DNA from: JBEBVQ01 sp037190845
GTDB taxonomy: Bacteria > Bacteroidota > Bacteroidia > Chitinophagales > Chitinophagaceae
Length of the DNA stretch: 64,000 nt
Direction: 5' to 3'
Assembly: GCA_037190845.1 (NCBI GenBank)
Contig: JBBCJI010000013.1
Span: 1-64,000, forward strand
Shown here piece by piece: positions 1 through 10,186 of this stretch (position 1 is its first letter; each line of letters opens with the position of its first letter). The position numbers and the translations under genes are program-made. Under the pieces are notes generated by a model. It was not told where the DNA came from and ran no database searches. It worked only from the letters and a program-made list of their open reading frames with translations.

Positions 1-1060
1 AACCGGACTGGAAGGAAGTGTAGCATTCGTCACATCTCCAAATCCTGCGGTAGTAGCCGCAGCACTCCATACAATGCTGTATTGATTCGGACTGCCGGTA
101 GCGCCACTGTAGGGCAAGGATGCGCTCGTAGTACCCGAACATACCACCGGATTTGTACCAACGACAATCGAAGGATTCGGATTGATCGTCACACTGATAT
201 TATATGATGTACTCACACAACCAGTCGTACTGTTTCGTACCGTCAATGTACCGGTGTACGTATTCGGCGCCGCAGCACCAGGTACAGTGATACTAACCGT
301 ACTGGACGGAAGCGTCGCATTCGTCACATCTCCAAATCCAGCGGTAGTGGCTGCAGTACTCCATACAATGCTGTATTGATTCGGACTGCCGGTAGCACCG
401 CTGTAGGACAAGGATGCGCTCGTAGTACCCGAACATACCGACGGATTTGTACCAACGACAATCGAAGGATTCGGATTGATCGTCACACTGATATTGTACG
501 ACGTACTCACACAACCAGTCGTACTGTTTCGTACCGTCAATGTACCGGTGTACGTATTCGGCGCCGCAGCCCCGGGTACAGTGATACTAACCGGACTGGA
601 CGGAAGTGTCGCATTCGTCACATCTCCAAATCCTGCGGTAGTAGCCGCAGCACTCCATACAATGCTGTATTGATTCGGACTGCCGGAAGCACCGCTGTAG
701 GACAAGGATGCACTCGTTGTACCCGAACATACCGACGGATTTGCACCAACAACAATCGAAGGATTCGGATTGATCGTCACACTGATATTGTACGACGTAC
801 TCACACAACCAGTCGTACTGTTTCGTACCGTCAATGTGCCGGTGTACGTATTCGGCGCCGCAGCGCCGGGTACGGAAATAGCAAGAGGGCTGGAAGGAAG
901 CGTTGCATTCGTCACGTCACCAAATCCCGCTGTAGTAGCCGCAGCACTCCATACGATGCTGTACTGGTTCGGACTGCCGGCAGCGCCGCTGTAGGACAAG
1001 GATGCACTCGTAGTACCGGAACATACCACCGGATTTGTCCCCGGTATGATCGACGGGTTC
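1..1060 (-). repeat. Near-identical 294-bp tandem repeats inside RCC1 gene A
   Basis: The same sequence phase recurs at 181, 475 and 769, so the period is exactly 294 bp, or 98 codons. The array continues off the left edge of the window. Units differ at only scattered bases. Each unit encodes one Ig-like module, and the reading frame is kept throughout. A fourth, clearly diverged module follows beyond about 1060. Confidence 0.9.
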
Positions 1061-4000
1061 TCATTTACAGTTACACTTACCGGCCGGCCGTTGCTCATGC
1101 AATGGTCGTGCGCTACATAGAACATAGCCTGGTAGATACCGACCGGAACGTTGGAAGGAAGACTGATCGAAACTGCCCCACCCGATAATGGAGCGCCACT
1201 CACATCTGCAAATCCGGCGCCGGCGGCAGTCGCATCCCACACGATGTGGTATCGCACCGGGTTACCGGAAGCGGAAGAATAAGGCAAAGACGCCGTAACT
1301 GCCCCCCAACACACTTCCGGATTCGCGCCCGGTATAACATCCGGTACATTTACAACCGTTATGGTCTTGTATGCATCCGCTATACAGTTGGTAATGGGAT
1401 CTGTCACTTCATAGATAATCGTGGTGCTACCGGTACCCGTACCCGTCACTATGCCGGAACTACCATGTACCGAAGCAATGCTGCTGTTATCGCTCATCCA
1501 AACACCACCCGTAGCAGTATTAGTAAAATGCACCGTATCGCCTGCACATACAGTATCGGATCCACTGATAACCGATATCGCAGGAGGCGTATATACCGTC
1601 ACTCCGATACTTTGCGCTGTGCTGATACAATTCCCGTTACTGACCGTTACAGTACCGGTATACGTAGCCGGGGACGGTGTAGGCGACGGAATAGCAAAAG
1701 GAATAGCACTGCCCGGCAACGGATCATTCGATATATCCGTAAACCCTGCGCCCGAGGCGGCAAGATCCCAGTCAATACTATAAGTGGAAGGATTTCCGAC
1801 AGCGTTAGTATACGGCACTGCAGCCGTAGTGATACCGGCAGCGGGGCATATGGAAGGATTGCTGCCCAATGTAACTGATGGTACTGCATTTATCGTTACG
1901 CTGATGTTGGCAGGAATGCTGGAACAGTTCGTCGTTGTGTTGTGGACGGTCAGTGTAGCATTGTAAGTACCTGCCGGTGCTGCCGGAGGTACTGCTATAT
2001 TAAATGTACCGAAAGGCAGCGATGCATTGGCGATATCTGTAAAACCTGCTCCCTGCGCAGCAGCATCCCAGGAAATACTATATTGGGTAGGCGATCCTGT
2101 TATGGCGGAATATGGGAGGTTTGCCGTAGCAATTCCTTCACATACTGAAGGGTTAGTGCCCAGCGTGATCGTCGGTGCAGTGATAAGCGTTACAATCAGC
2201 GAATCAGGATTACTCATACATCCCTTTTCCGAAACCAACAGATAGCCGTAATAGGTCCCGGGCGCCGCCGTCAGGGAAACCGGGATAGTCATGGGACTGC
2301 CCGTCAGCGGCGAATCTATGGCGATCTTAAAACCCTGGCCCATTGCCGTCCCGTTCCACTGAATGGCATACCTGTCCGGATTACCTGTTGCCGTATATGA
2401 CTGCAACACCGTTGCCGCGCCTGCGCAGACCTCTGGTACAGCACCCAGGGTTATCGCGGGCTGCGGTTTTACGTACATCGGCTTGGTCACCGTAGTGGAG
2501 CAGCCGGTACTCCGGTTCTCTATCGTATAGCTGATGGTAACATTGCCGGGATTGATGCCGTTTACCATACCACCAGAGGTCATCGAAGCGTTTGTACCGG
2601 GATTGCTCGCCCAGGTACCCCCCGGTTCGGCATTGGTCAGCGTTACGCTCCCGCTGACACACACCGAATCATCGCCGCCGATGGCAGGTACGGAAGGAGC
2701 AGCTTTCACCTCCACGCTGATGCTTTGCAATGGCCCTCCTCCGCTTGAACAACTGCCATTACTCACAGTAATAGCGCCATAGTAAGTTCCGGGCTGTGCA
2801 CCGGCAGGTACCGGAACAGAAAGACTGCCACCGGAAAATGGCTGATTGACGACATCCACAAAACCGACTGCAAAGTTGTTCCAGTCAATGCTGTAAGTCG
2901 TCGGGTTGCCTGTTGTAGCAGTATAAGCGACCGAGGCCGTAGTAACGCCTGCACAAACAAACGGCACGGCACCACTGAGCGTAATCGTAGGATTATCAAT
3001 AGAAACTGCAGTAGCTGCAGAAGTTTTAGAACAGGAACCTTCCGTTACCTGTACCGTATACGACCCGCTGGCTGTTGCAGTATAAGAAGGGTCCGTAGCA
3101 TTGGATATTGGCTGTGCGTCACGATACCACTGGTAGGTAAGCCCGCTGCCTGTATTGGCATCCAGCTTAACGGTGCCGCCGGCACATACAGTCGTCGGTC
3201 CATCGGGAGTAATGGTTGCTGTTGGCGGGATACAGGCGCCGGGGCAGGTAAACGAAGATAAGTCGCTGGCACTGCCAACGCCTAACTGTCCTTCGGCATT
3301 GGCGCCGGTCATACAAATCATTCTCCGTTGCACATCTATACGTGCGGAAAATCCGTTTCCTGCCGCAAGCGCAATAGCATCAGGGATTCCCGGCACGACT
3401 ACCGGAACCAACTGATCTGTTGTATTGCCGAGACCAAGCTGACCGTTCCCGTTACCACCCCATCCGTATACTAACCCATCCGCCTTGATAGCAAATGCAT
3501 GAGAAGCACCTGCGATAATGCTGATCCAGTTTTGAGCAGTAGGTATCTGAACGGGTTGATTATGCGCCGTATTATTACCTTGTCCTAACTGACCGTTTCC
3601 ATTACCACCCCAGGCCCAGATGGTACCGTCCGATTTCAGAGCGAGGCTGTAATCATCACCGGCGGCAATGCTCACCCAGCTCCTGTCTGTGCCTATCTGC
3701 TGCGGTGTATTCTGATCTGTATTATTCCCGATCCCTAACTGACCGGCAACATTATCCCCCCACGACCATAATGTACCATCGGCTCTAAGAGCAAGACTGT
3801 GCCCCCCTCCCGCCACAACGCTCGCCCAGGTAGTTCCGGACAACTGCACCAGTGAATTGCGATCTGTATTCGTTCCGGTACCCAGTTGCCCTTTATCATT
3901 CTTTCCCCAGCTCCACAGGGTTCCATTTGCTTTTAATGCAACACTGAAGGCGTTACCCGCTGCAATACTGGTCCAGTCATTATCCGCACCGACCCGGGAG

Positions 4001-5454
4001 GGTGATTGCTGGTTACCCCCGCTGTATCCAAGTTGGCCATTACTGTTATTTCCCCAAGAGTATACAGAACCATCCGCATGAAGGCCGAGGCTATGATTAT
4101 TACCCGCAGATACACCTGTCCAGTTTGCAGCACTCCCGATCCTTACGGCTGTATGCTGATTCGTCAACGAGTTATCCCCTAACTCTCCGCTGCTGTTTTT
4201 CCCCCATGCCCATAGCGTACCATCCGACTTCACAGCGAGCATATGACCTCCCCCAGCATCCATACCTACCCAGTTGAGCACACTCCCCGGAGAAGCTATC
4301 TGCAGGGGTGAGGGATTTATAACTGGTGTATTGCTGTTAAGGCCAAATTGACTATATTCTTTATTGCCCCATGCCCAGATACTTCCATCTGCTTTACTGG
4401 CCATATTTGTATAGACGGCAGTACCATAAACGGCGGTCCAGTCGCCATCGCTACCCAACTGAACCGGAGCAGTTACGGCACCCGCACCGCCATTCCCGAG
4501 CTGACCCTGATGATCAAGTCCCCACCCCCATAACGTGCCGTCGGCCTTTATAGCAAAACCGTTATAGGATGTAGCTGTAATCGTCATCCAGATCCCCGGT
4601 ATTTGCACAGGAACTGTTTGGTTGGACAAACTGCCAATACCCAGCTCTCCACTTCCATTTGTGCCCCAGGCGTATAATCTGCCGTCCGCTTTCAGGGCAA
4701 AGCTATGATTCCCGCCGGCAGCACAGATTACCCAATCTGATTCAGACCCAATCTGTATAGGTGTTGGCTGGTTATTGTTTCCTCCGTTCCCCACCTGTCC
4801 ATTATTATTATAGCCCCATCCCCACAGCGTTCCGTCGGATTTTAATCCGATACTATGATACTGCCCTGCGGATACACATACCCATTTGTTATCAGATCCT
4901 ACCCGGGTAGGCACTTTAACCTGCATAGTGGTGTGCCCGAGTCCCAGTTCATAATCCCCGTTAAGCCCCCATCCCCATAGAGAACCATCTGCCTTGATCG
5001 CATAGGAATGATAATACCCGGCAGATACAGCTATCCAGTCGTTGTCCGTCCCGATCCTGACCGGTGATTTTTGCTGTAAATTATCTCCTGCTCCCACCTG
5101 ACCATAGTTCGGATAACCCCATGCCCACAAGGATCCGTCCGTTCTGATGCCGAGCGCATGAAAATATCCGGCCGCCACATGCGTCCAGTTGCTGTCATAT
5201 ACAGTAAGCGCCGGCGTCATTCTCGGCGTGGCCGTATTGCCGATACCTAACTGCCCGTTCGCATTCAGCCCGTATGCAAAAAGCTGGCCGTTCCGCAACT
5301 CATAGGTGCTCCCCTGGGAAAATCCCGTTGCAAAACGCAGGTTATTGTTTTTGTGCGAAACTACTGTTTTGCTCCTCGTACGGCTGGCATATTGTGCATC
5401 GGCAGTATAGAACACACAGAGGGCCCATGCAAAAACCAGTAAAATTTTATTCAT
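1..5454 (-). CDS. Giant RCC1-repeat / Ig-like repeat surface protein, copy A (3' end beyond window)
   Basis: The frame is open from the ATG at 5454 to base 1, giving at least 1818 residues; the C-terminus lies outside the window. Residues 1-21 are a signal peptide ending ADAQ. About residues 45-730 hold 14 RCC1-type repeats of roughly 51 residues (pattern G-x-L-W-x-W-G...G-Q-L-G), enough for two seven-bladed propellers. After that come Ig/PKD-like modules with a recurring V-C-x-G...Y-S-I...A-G-F...G-T-L-T-V-R pattern, the last several being near-identical 98-residue units. The order and the N-terminus match the paralogue at 10187-17533 closely. By that comparison the missing end should be a T9SS sorting domain, which is inference. 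The gene follows the Kelch gene by 122 bp on the same strand and is probably co-transcribed with it. The likely role is a surface adhesin or binding protein; the ligand is unknown. Confidence 0.85.
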   Translation of the reverse strand, partial: MNKILLVFAWALCVFYTADAQYASRTRSKTVVSHKNNNLRFATGFSQGSTYELRNGQLFAYGLNANGQLGIGNTATPRMTPALTVYDSNWTHVAAGYFHALGIRTDGSLWAWGYPNYGQVGAGDNLQQKSPVRIGTDNDWIAVSAGYYHSYAIKADGSLWGWGLNGDYELGLGHTTMQVKVPTRVGSDNKWVCVSAGQYHSIGLKSDGTLWGWGYNNNGQVGNGGNNNQPTPIQIGSESDWVICAAGGNHSFALKADGRLYAWGTNGSGELGIGSLSNQTVPVQIPGIWMTITATSYNGFAIKADGTLWGWGLDHQGQLGNGGAGAVTAPVQLGSDGDWTAVYGTAVYTNMASKADGSIWAWGNKEYSQFGLNSNTPVINPSPLQIASPGSVLNWVGMDAGGGHMLAVKSDGTLWAWGKNSSGELGDNSLTNQHTAVRIGSAANWTGVSAGNNHSLGLHADGSVYSWGNNSNGQLGYSGGNQQSPSRVGADNDWTSIAAGNAFSVALKANGTLWSWGKNDKGQLGTGTNTDRNSLVQLSGTTWASVVAGGGHSLALRADGTLWSWGDNVAGQLGIGNNTDQNTPQQIGTDRSWVSIAAGDDYSLALKSDGTIWAWGGNGNGQLGQGNNTAHNQPVQIPTAQNWISIIAGASHAFAIKADGLVYGWGGNGNGQLGLGNTTDQLVPVVVPGIPDAIALAAGNGFSARIDVQRRMICMTGANAEGQLGVGSASDLSSFTCPGACIPPTATITPDGPTTVCAGGTVKLDANTGSGLTYQWYRDAQPISNATDPSYTATASGSYTVQVTEGSCSKTSAATAVSIDNPTITLSGAVPFVCAGVTTASVAYTATTGNPTTYSIDWNNFAVGFVDVVNQPFSGGSLSVPVPAGAQPGTYYGAITVSNGSCSSGGGPLQSISVEVKAAPSVPAIGGDDSVCVSGSVTLTNAEPGGTWASNPGTNASMTSGGMVNGINPGNVTISYTIENRSTGCSTTVTKPMYVKPQPAITLGAVPEVCAGAATVLQSYTATGNPDRYAIQWNGTAMGQGFKIAIDSPLTGSPMTIPVSLTAAPGTYYGYLLVSEKGCMSNPDSLIVTLITAPTITLGTNPSVCEGIATANLPYSAITGSPTQYSISWDAAAQGAGFTDIANASLPFGTFNIAVPPAAPAGTYNATLTVHNTTTNCSSIPANISVTINAVPSVTLGSNPSICPAAGITTAAVPYTNAVGNPSTYSIDWDLAASGAGFTDISNDPLPGSAIPFAIPSPTPSPATYTGTVTVSNGNCISTAQSIGVTVYTPPAISVISGSDTVCAGDTVHFTNTATGGVWMSDNSSIASVHGSSGIVTGTGTGSTTIIYEVTDPITNCIADAYKTITVVNVPDVIPGANPEVCWGAVTASLPYSSASGNPVRYHIVWDATAAGAGFADVSGAPLSGGAVSISLPSNVPVGIYQAMFYVAHDHCMSNGRPVSVTVNENPSIIPGTNPVVCSGTTSASLSYSGAAGSPNQYSIVWSAAATTAGFGDVTNATLPSSPLAISVPGAAAPNTYTGTLTVRNSTTGCVSTSYNISVTINPNPSIVVGANPSVCSGTTSASLSYSGASGSPNQYSIVWSAAATTAGFGDVTNATLPSSPVSITVPGAAAPNTYTGTLTVRNSTTGCVSTSYNISVTINPNPSIVVGTNPSVCSGTTSASLSYSGATGSPNQYSIVWSTAATTAGFGDVTNATLPSSTVSITVPGAAAPNTYTGTLTVRNSTTGCVSTSYNISVTINPNPSIVVGTNPVVCSGTTSASLPYSGATGSPNQYSIVWSAAATTAGFGDVTNATLPSSPV

Positions 5455-5576
5455 ACCCTGATGATTTTATTATTTTATAAAACATAACATTCCTCTTCCG
5501 GTGTAATGTTACCAGTGTTACACAATGCTTATATGGATCGGGATTCCTGCCTTTTCAGGCTTGCTGTATTTTTTAT

Positions 5577-8279
5577 TTATCGGATCAACACAAAATTTCC
5601 TTTCTGTAAAAATGGCTTTCCTTCAAAGCTGTATTCCAGCATATACACATAAGTACTCATGAGCGCTTCGCTTCCTTTATGCCGCCCGTCCCATCCCTGC
5701 ATTTTATCCGACGTATGGAATACCCGCTCACCCCAGCGGTTGTATATACTCAGCCCAAACCCTTCTATCCTTCCGAGATTGCCCAGTATCCGGAATACAT
5801 CATTACGCCCGTCCCCGTTTGGGGTAAACACATTCGGCAGCCAGATGTCGCAGAATATCTGGCGCACCTCAATCGTGTCTGATGCACTTCCGCATTGGTT
5901 GATGGCTGTAGCTACATACACACCGCCCCGTGTGGTCGTAAGCATTGGTTCGGTACTGCCATCGGACCACAGGTAGCTATCCGCATCCGTAGCCTGCGCT
6001 ATCAGCTTCAACGGTGTTTCTTCGCATACCGTGGTGTCATGATCCAGTCTGACAGTGGGAAAATTTTTCTGCTGCAGGAAAACGGTATCACTCCCGGTAC
6101 AACCATACACAGAGGTTACGCTTACTGAATAATAACCGCCTTGTGTGACTATGTAAATGGCTGTAGTATCCCCGGTACTCCACCGGAAGGCAATTCCCTG
6201 GCCCGGATCCAGTATGATCTCCTGCTCCGGACAGATATCCCGGTCCGGGCCAAGATCAATCTGCGGGTCTTCCACAGCAGTGATCTGTGTTGTATCTGCG
6301 GTGACACATCCGTGCAGATCTACCTGCAACCAGTAGGCATCCGTGACAGACACGAATATGAAAGGATCTGTACTGCCCGTGCTCCACAGATAGGTGGCAC
6401 CCGGCACTTCCATACCAATCCGTGCCGGAATGGATGTACATATGGTTGTATCGGTACCGAGTGTTACACCGGGTTCCGTTACAGAGGTGATCACAATGGT
6501 ATCACTCCCTTCACAACCGGCATAGGAAACATGCAGCCAGTAAGTACCGCCGCGTATCACCGTCATTTGTGTATTCGAAAGCCCGTTACTCCACAGATAA
6601 ATACTGCCTGAAGGCTGAGGGCTGGTTAATACCAACGGGAAATCCCGGGAACATACCGACCTGTCCGGGCCAAGATCCACATCCGGCGGCGGAACAACTG
6701 TCACAGTCACCGTATCACGACCGGTACAACCGGAACCATCCGTAATACGCACCCAATAATCTGCAGTAGCATTCACTGTGATCGTGGCAGTGGTTGCGCC
6801 GGTACTCCATAAATAGGTTGCGCCGGGGAATGTTGCATCCAGCGTATAATTGCTGCCCTGACAGAACAATGTATCATCGCCCAGAATACCGCTGACGAGC
6901 GATTGCATATCACCACAGGGGGCAAGACGCCACAGATCATTCAGGTATCCGCTGCTACCGGAAGCGGGATAGCCCGAACCGCCGAACAGCCAGAAATTTC
7001 CCGATAGGTCACTCCATGTAATGATACTTCCCCTGCCCCCCGGATAATTGGCGGGATCGGGTTGCTCTTTTGTACCGTATACGCCATTCTGATTCCCCAG
7101 GTTACTCCCGTTCATCCAAGTCCACTCGTTCGCAGCAATGTCATACTTCCACAAGTCCTGAAGATTCACTTCAGCAGCACCGCTTATGGCCTGACCGGTT
7201 CCGCCGAATACCCATAAATTACCGGATATGTCATTCCATCCTCCGATGTTGAAACGCCCACCCGGGGTGTTGGCCGGGGCCGCCATACCCTGTGTGCCGT
7301 AGGTTCCGTTCTGGTTGACGGACTGCGCTCCCTTCATCCAGGCCCACTGGTTGGTCGCCGGATTATATTTCCACAAGTCGTTCAACGTACCCTGGTAACC
7401 GGAAGTCCATAACTGTCCGCCGAACAACCAGAAATTACCCGATGCATCCGTCCACGATTTCGCGGTACTCCTTGCGCCCGGCCTGTTACCGGCGGCAGCT
7501 ACGCCCTGTGTCCCGAATACGGCCGTCTGCCCGTGTACATTGGGTCCGCTCATCCAGGTCCACATATTGCTTACCGGATCGTACTTCCACATATCGCTGA
7601 ATGCCACCTGTGGGTTTCCCCCCACATTGTTGTTATATCCTCCGAACATCCACATATTCCCCGCATTGTCCGTCCAGCATCCGCCATTTTGCCGGGCACA
7701 GGGAACATTGGAGATTACTGCAACTCCCTGACTGCCATATGAGCCGGCATTATTGATTGTATTGGCCCCGTGCATCCAGGTCCATTGGTTTGTGACCGGG
7801 TCATATTGCCACAGATCATTGAAAAAACCATTTGGACCCAAGCCCCCGAACATCCACAATTTACCGGACGGATCAGTCCAACTGGAAGGGGAATATCTTG
7901 CCGGCGGTATATTGGCAGAAGCAGGGACACCCTGTGTACCATATGATCCTCCATGATTCACTGTCTGCGAGCCTTTCATCCAGGCCCATTGATTGGTAGC
8001 CGGATCATATTTCCAGAGATCGTTCATGAAACCTGAAGCACTCAATCCACCGAACATCCAGAAGTTCCCTGCTGGATCTCTCCAGGTACAGGGCGTATAT
8101 GTACCGTAAGGAGTAACGCCCGGAGCAGGCACCCCCTGCGTACCATATACCGCAGGTGTAGTGGTGCTATTCTCCCCGTGCATCCACGTCCACATATCGC
8201 CGACACCCGTCACCTGCCCGAAAACGGACATCCACAAACCCAAACAGCTAATAAATATTTTTGTAAATTTTGATATCAT
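5577..8279 (-). CDS. Kelch-like propeller / Ig-like protein with gliding-motility C-terminal domain (T9SS type B), copy A
   Basis: A secreted protein of 900 residues. A signal peptide covers about residues 1-22 (ending VFGQ). About residues 25-460 hold six Kelch/galactose-oxidase-like blades, each with a (N/K)-(F/L/M)-W-(M/L/V)-F-G-G strand followed by DLW-Y-P-x-T-N-x-W and YGTQG motifs. About 470-800 are Ig/PKD-like modules (LWSTG, LWSNG, TVTV). About 812-900 are the type B T9SS sorting domain, starting IWLPNVFTPNGDG and containing YNRWGERVF. The ATG at 8279 is preferred over an in-frame TTG at 8288 because it puts the basic n-region of the signal peptide directly after the start. The gene is paired with the downstream RCC1 gene and is a close paralogue of 17632-20331. 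It should be exported across the outer membrane; the ligand is unknown. Confidence 0.88.
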   Translation of the reverse strand: MISKFTKIFISCLGLWMSVFGQVTGVGDMWTWMHGENSTTTPAVYGTQGVPAPGVTPYGTYTPCTWRDPAGNFWMFGGLSASGFMNDLWKYDPATNQWAWMKGSQTVNHGGSYGTQGVPASANIPPARYSPSSWTDPSGKLWMFGGLGPNGFFNDLWQYDPVTNQWTWMHGANTINNAGSYGSQGVAVISNVPCARQNGGCWTDNAGNMWMFGGYNNNVGGNPQVAFSDMWKYDPVSNMWTWMSGPNVHGQTAVFGTQGVAAAGNRPGARSTAKSWTDASGNFWLFGGQLWTSGYQGTLNDLWKYNPATNQWAWMKGAQSVNQNGTYGTQGMAAPANTPGGRFNIGGWNDISGNLWVFGGTGQAISGAAEVNLQDLWKYDIAANEWTWMNGSNLGNQNGVYGTKEQPDPANYPGGRGSIITWSDLSGNFWLFGGSGYPASGSSGYLNDLWRLAPCGDMQSLVSGILGDDTLFCQGSNYTLDATFPGATYLWSTGATTATITVNATADYWVRITDGSGCTGRDTVTVTVVPPPDVDLGPDRSVCSRDFPLVLTSPQPSGSIYLWSNGLSNTQMTVIRGGTYWLHVSYAGCEGSDTIVITSVTEPGVTLGTDTTICTSIPARIGMEVPGATYLWSTGSTDPFIFVSVTDAYWLQVDLHGCVTADTTQITAVEDPQIDLGPDRDICPEQEIILDPGQGIAFRWSTGDTTAIYIVTQGGYYSVSVTSVYGCTGSDTVFLQQKNFPTVRLDHDTTVCEETPLKLIAQATDADSYLWSDGSTEPMLTTTRGGVYVATAINQCGSASDTIEVRQIFCDIWLPNVFTPNGDGRNDVFRILGNLGRIEGFGLSIYNRWGERVFHTSDKMQGWDGRHKGSEALMSTYVYMLEYSFEGKPFLQKGNFVLIR

Positions 8280-8604
8280 AATATTCAAAATGTAAAACCA
8301 GTTTCCCGGAACCTTTTCGACAGACTTTCTATCAGTGACTTATATGCAAAACACATCCTATAGTAACACCGGTTTTTCCTGCAGATCAGTCAACACAAAT
8401 ATGGCGGTTCAACTTCCTTATCCCAAACGCAATTTTGCATATTCTTAGAATTCTAAAAAAAATTTATAACTATAACTAAATTTATTACAATTGTTTATAT
8501 GAAAAATATTGTTTAATTCTAATGCATTAGTCAGAAGGGAAAATTGTACATACGAAAAAACACACATAGCTTCCATGTCATACTTCATTAAAAATGAACA
8601 AGAC
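8280..8604. other. AT-rich divergent intergenic region upstream of Kelch A and helical protein A
   Basis: This 325-bp gap holds no convincing gene. It contains a promoter-like element for the minus-strand Kelch gene (8396-8427) and the palindrome TAGAATTCTA at 8446-8455. The stretch 8455-8520 is very AT-rich. No clear TAnnTTTG box was found for the plus-strand gene starting at 8605. Confidence 0.6.
8396..8455 (-). promoter_or_regulatory. Promoter-like element with upstream TAGAATTCTA palindrome (Kelch A)
   Basis: On the minus strand, TAGAATTCTA (8446-8455) is followed after 18 nt by TTTG (8424-8427), then after 20 nt by CATATTTG (8396-8403). The last two approximate the Bacteroidota -33 TTTG and -7 TAnnTTTG boxes, with the first base of the -7 box off consensus. 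The same three parts with the same spacers occur at 22189-22248. The predicted leader to the ATG at 8279 is about 110 nt. Confidence 0.5.
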
Positions 8605-10104
8605 ATGGCACACAAACACGATGTAGTTGAGCTGATTATATCCCTCTCCAAAAGTGAGAAGCGATATATACGCATGCAGGTATCCCTGCAGGGGCAGGAC
8701 AAGGTATACCTGAAGCTGATGGATGCAATAGAGAAGGATCCGGACACACCGGATACGGAACTGAGAAAAATCGCATTCGGGAACAAAGGCTCTGCCAATT
8801 CCCTGTTCTTTTACAAGAACTACCTGTACCAGGTGATCATGAAAAGCCTGCGCAGCTACCACCAGAAAGACAGTAAGAACCAGGAATTCCTGACTGTACT
8901 GGCCAACCTCGAAGTGCTGTTCCGGCGCGGCTTATACAACCATTGCCGGAAGATCATCCAGCGGGAAAAGAAAAACTGCTACCTCACGGAAAAATACAAT
9001 CACCTGCTGGAGCTGATCAGCATGGAGAAGCGGCTGATCAGTGTGAACTCCTACAGCCACATCAGCTACCAGGAACTGAATACCCTGTATAAAGAAGAGC
9101 AGCGTATCATTGAGATCGTGAAACGGTTATCGTCCTGGTGGCGGGTGATCAATATCGTGAACAAAAACATGCTCAGCGAAGAGAACAAACGCGCATACCC
9201 GCATTCCTACTACCAGAAGATCCTGGAGTCGAAGTACATGCACTATCCTCCCGACGAGATGCTGACCCTCTCGGAACGGTATCATAAGAATGCGCTCCTT
9301 GCAGGATGTTACTATGCCCTGGGGGATGAGTGGAATTATTACCTCGTTACGCACAGCAATGTAAAGCTGATGGATCATCATCCGCAGTTGAGAAATGAAG
9401 AGATCAACAGGTATCTGAGTATGAACTATTACCTGATGAAGGCTCAGTTGCATCTGGGTATGCCGGATGATGTACTTCATAATCTGGACAAGCTGGAAGC
9501 GTTAGGGAAGGAGCCGGTTTTCGTAAAATCAGAAAATGTGTTATCGCGTCTGTCGTTCTTCCGGATTTTTTTTGGCATAAAGGCTCTTCTGAAAAAAGAA
9601 GACTTTGATGAAGCAGAAAAAATCGCTGCCGAATTCACCAGGAGATACCGGGAAATTGCACGCCAGCTTGATCCTGTATTTCTTGTCAGCATAAAATATT
9701 ACAAGGCTTTGCTGGATTACCGAAAAGGGCATAACGGGCAAGCGTTACAAACGCTGCAGGATATCCTGAACGACACTCATTACGATACACATGTGGATGT
9801 GTTCCGGTATGCGCGTATACTGCAGGCGGTGATCCACCACCGGTTAAAAAATACGGAAGTGCTGGACTATCTCGTAAAAGCGCTGTACAGCATGTATCGT
9901 CATGCGAAAGGCTATTACAAGGCGGAGCTGCTGACCGTTCACGTACTGGCCGCATCACTACACAAGAAACCAAACAGGGCGAAGATGGAAAATCTTCACA
10001 TGGAACTGCTCGCGCTAAAAGCAGATGTGTTTGAAAAGGAGGCATTCGAATTTTTCGATACGCCGGACTGGCTGAATATGATACCTGCGGGTTTCCGTTC
10101 ATAA
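8605..10104 (+). CDS. Helical (TPR-like) protein of unknown function, copy A
   Basis: A soluble protein of 499 residues with no signal peptide or membrane segment; it is rich in Leu, Tyr, Lys and Glu and looks all-helical. The start ATG at 8605 gives an N-terminus that aligns with the paralogue at 20596-22089 (MAHKHDVVELI against MNQRTDIAELI). Upstream in-frame starts (ATG 8575, TTG 8509) have no counterpart there. The most conserved block is near residues 14-40, with the motif SEKRYIRMQVSL followed by GQDKVYLKLMDAI. I know similar N-terminal blocks (LSKSEKRYF-like) in other Bacteroidota proteins of unknown function, but I cannot assign a reaction. Lying beside T9SS cargo in both copies suggests a link to those genes, which is inference. 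Confidence 0.75.
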   Translation: MAHKHDVVELIISLSKSEKRYIRMQVSLQGQDKVYLKLMDAIEKDPDTPDTELRKIAFGNKGSANSLFFYKNYLYQVIMKSLRSYHQKDSKNQEFLTVLANLEVLFRRGLYNHCRKIIQREKKNCYLTEKYNHLLELISMEKRLISVNSYSHISYQELNTLYKEEQRIIEIVKRLSSWWRVINIVNKNMLSEENKRAYPHSYYQKILESKYMHYPPDEMLTLSERYHKNALLAGCYYALGDEWNYYLVTHSNVKLMDHHPQLRNEEINRYLSMNYYLMKAQLHLGMPDDVLHNLDKLEALGKEPVFVKSENVLSRLSFFRIFFGIKALLKKEDFDEAEKIAAEFTRRYREIARQLDPVFLVSIKYYKALLDYRKGHNGQALQTLQDILNDTHYDTHVDVFRYARILQAVIHHRLKNTEVLDYLVKALYSMYRHAKGYYKAELLTVHVLAASLHKKPNRAKMENLHMELLALKADVFEKEAFEFFDTPDWLNMIPAGFRS

Positions 10105-10186
10105 GATGCATTTTATTTTCTCCGGCAATCCGGCTGTCCCCTGCGGACGCGGGCAGGAACACCATGCGTCCGCAGGGAGCCGTTTA

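Noticed and set aside
1..1060. Regular repeats at the left edge, CRISPR-like at first glance
   Set aside because: The period is 294 bp with no spacer and repeat pattern, and the units are one continuous open frame encoding Ig-like modules.
376..1188. Long plus-strand open frame of 270 codons
   Set aside because: It is antisense to the RCC1 A gene, has no recognisable domain, and arises from codon bias in the repeats. The same applies to 13187-13867 and 14438-15094.
8509..8604. N-terminal extension of helical protein A
   Set aside because: It begins at TTG in AT-rich DNA and has no counterpart in the paralogue, whose start aligns with the ATG at 8605.
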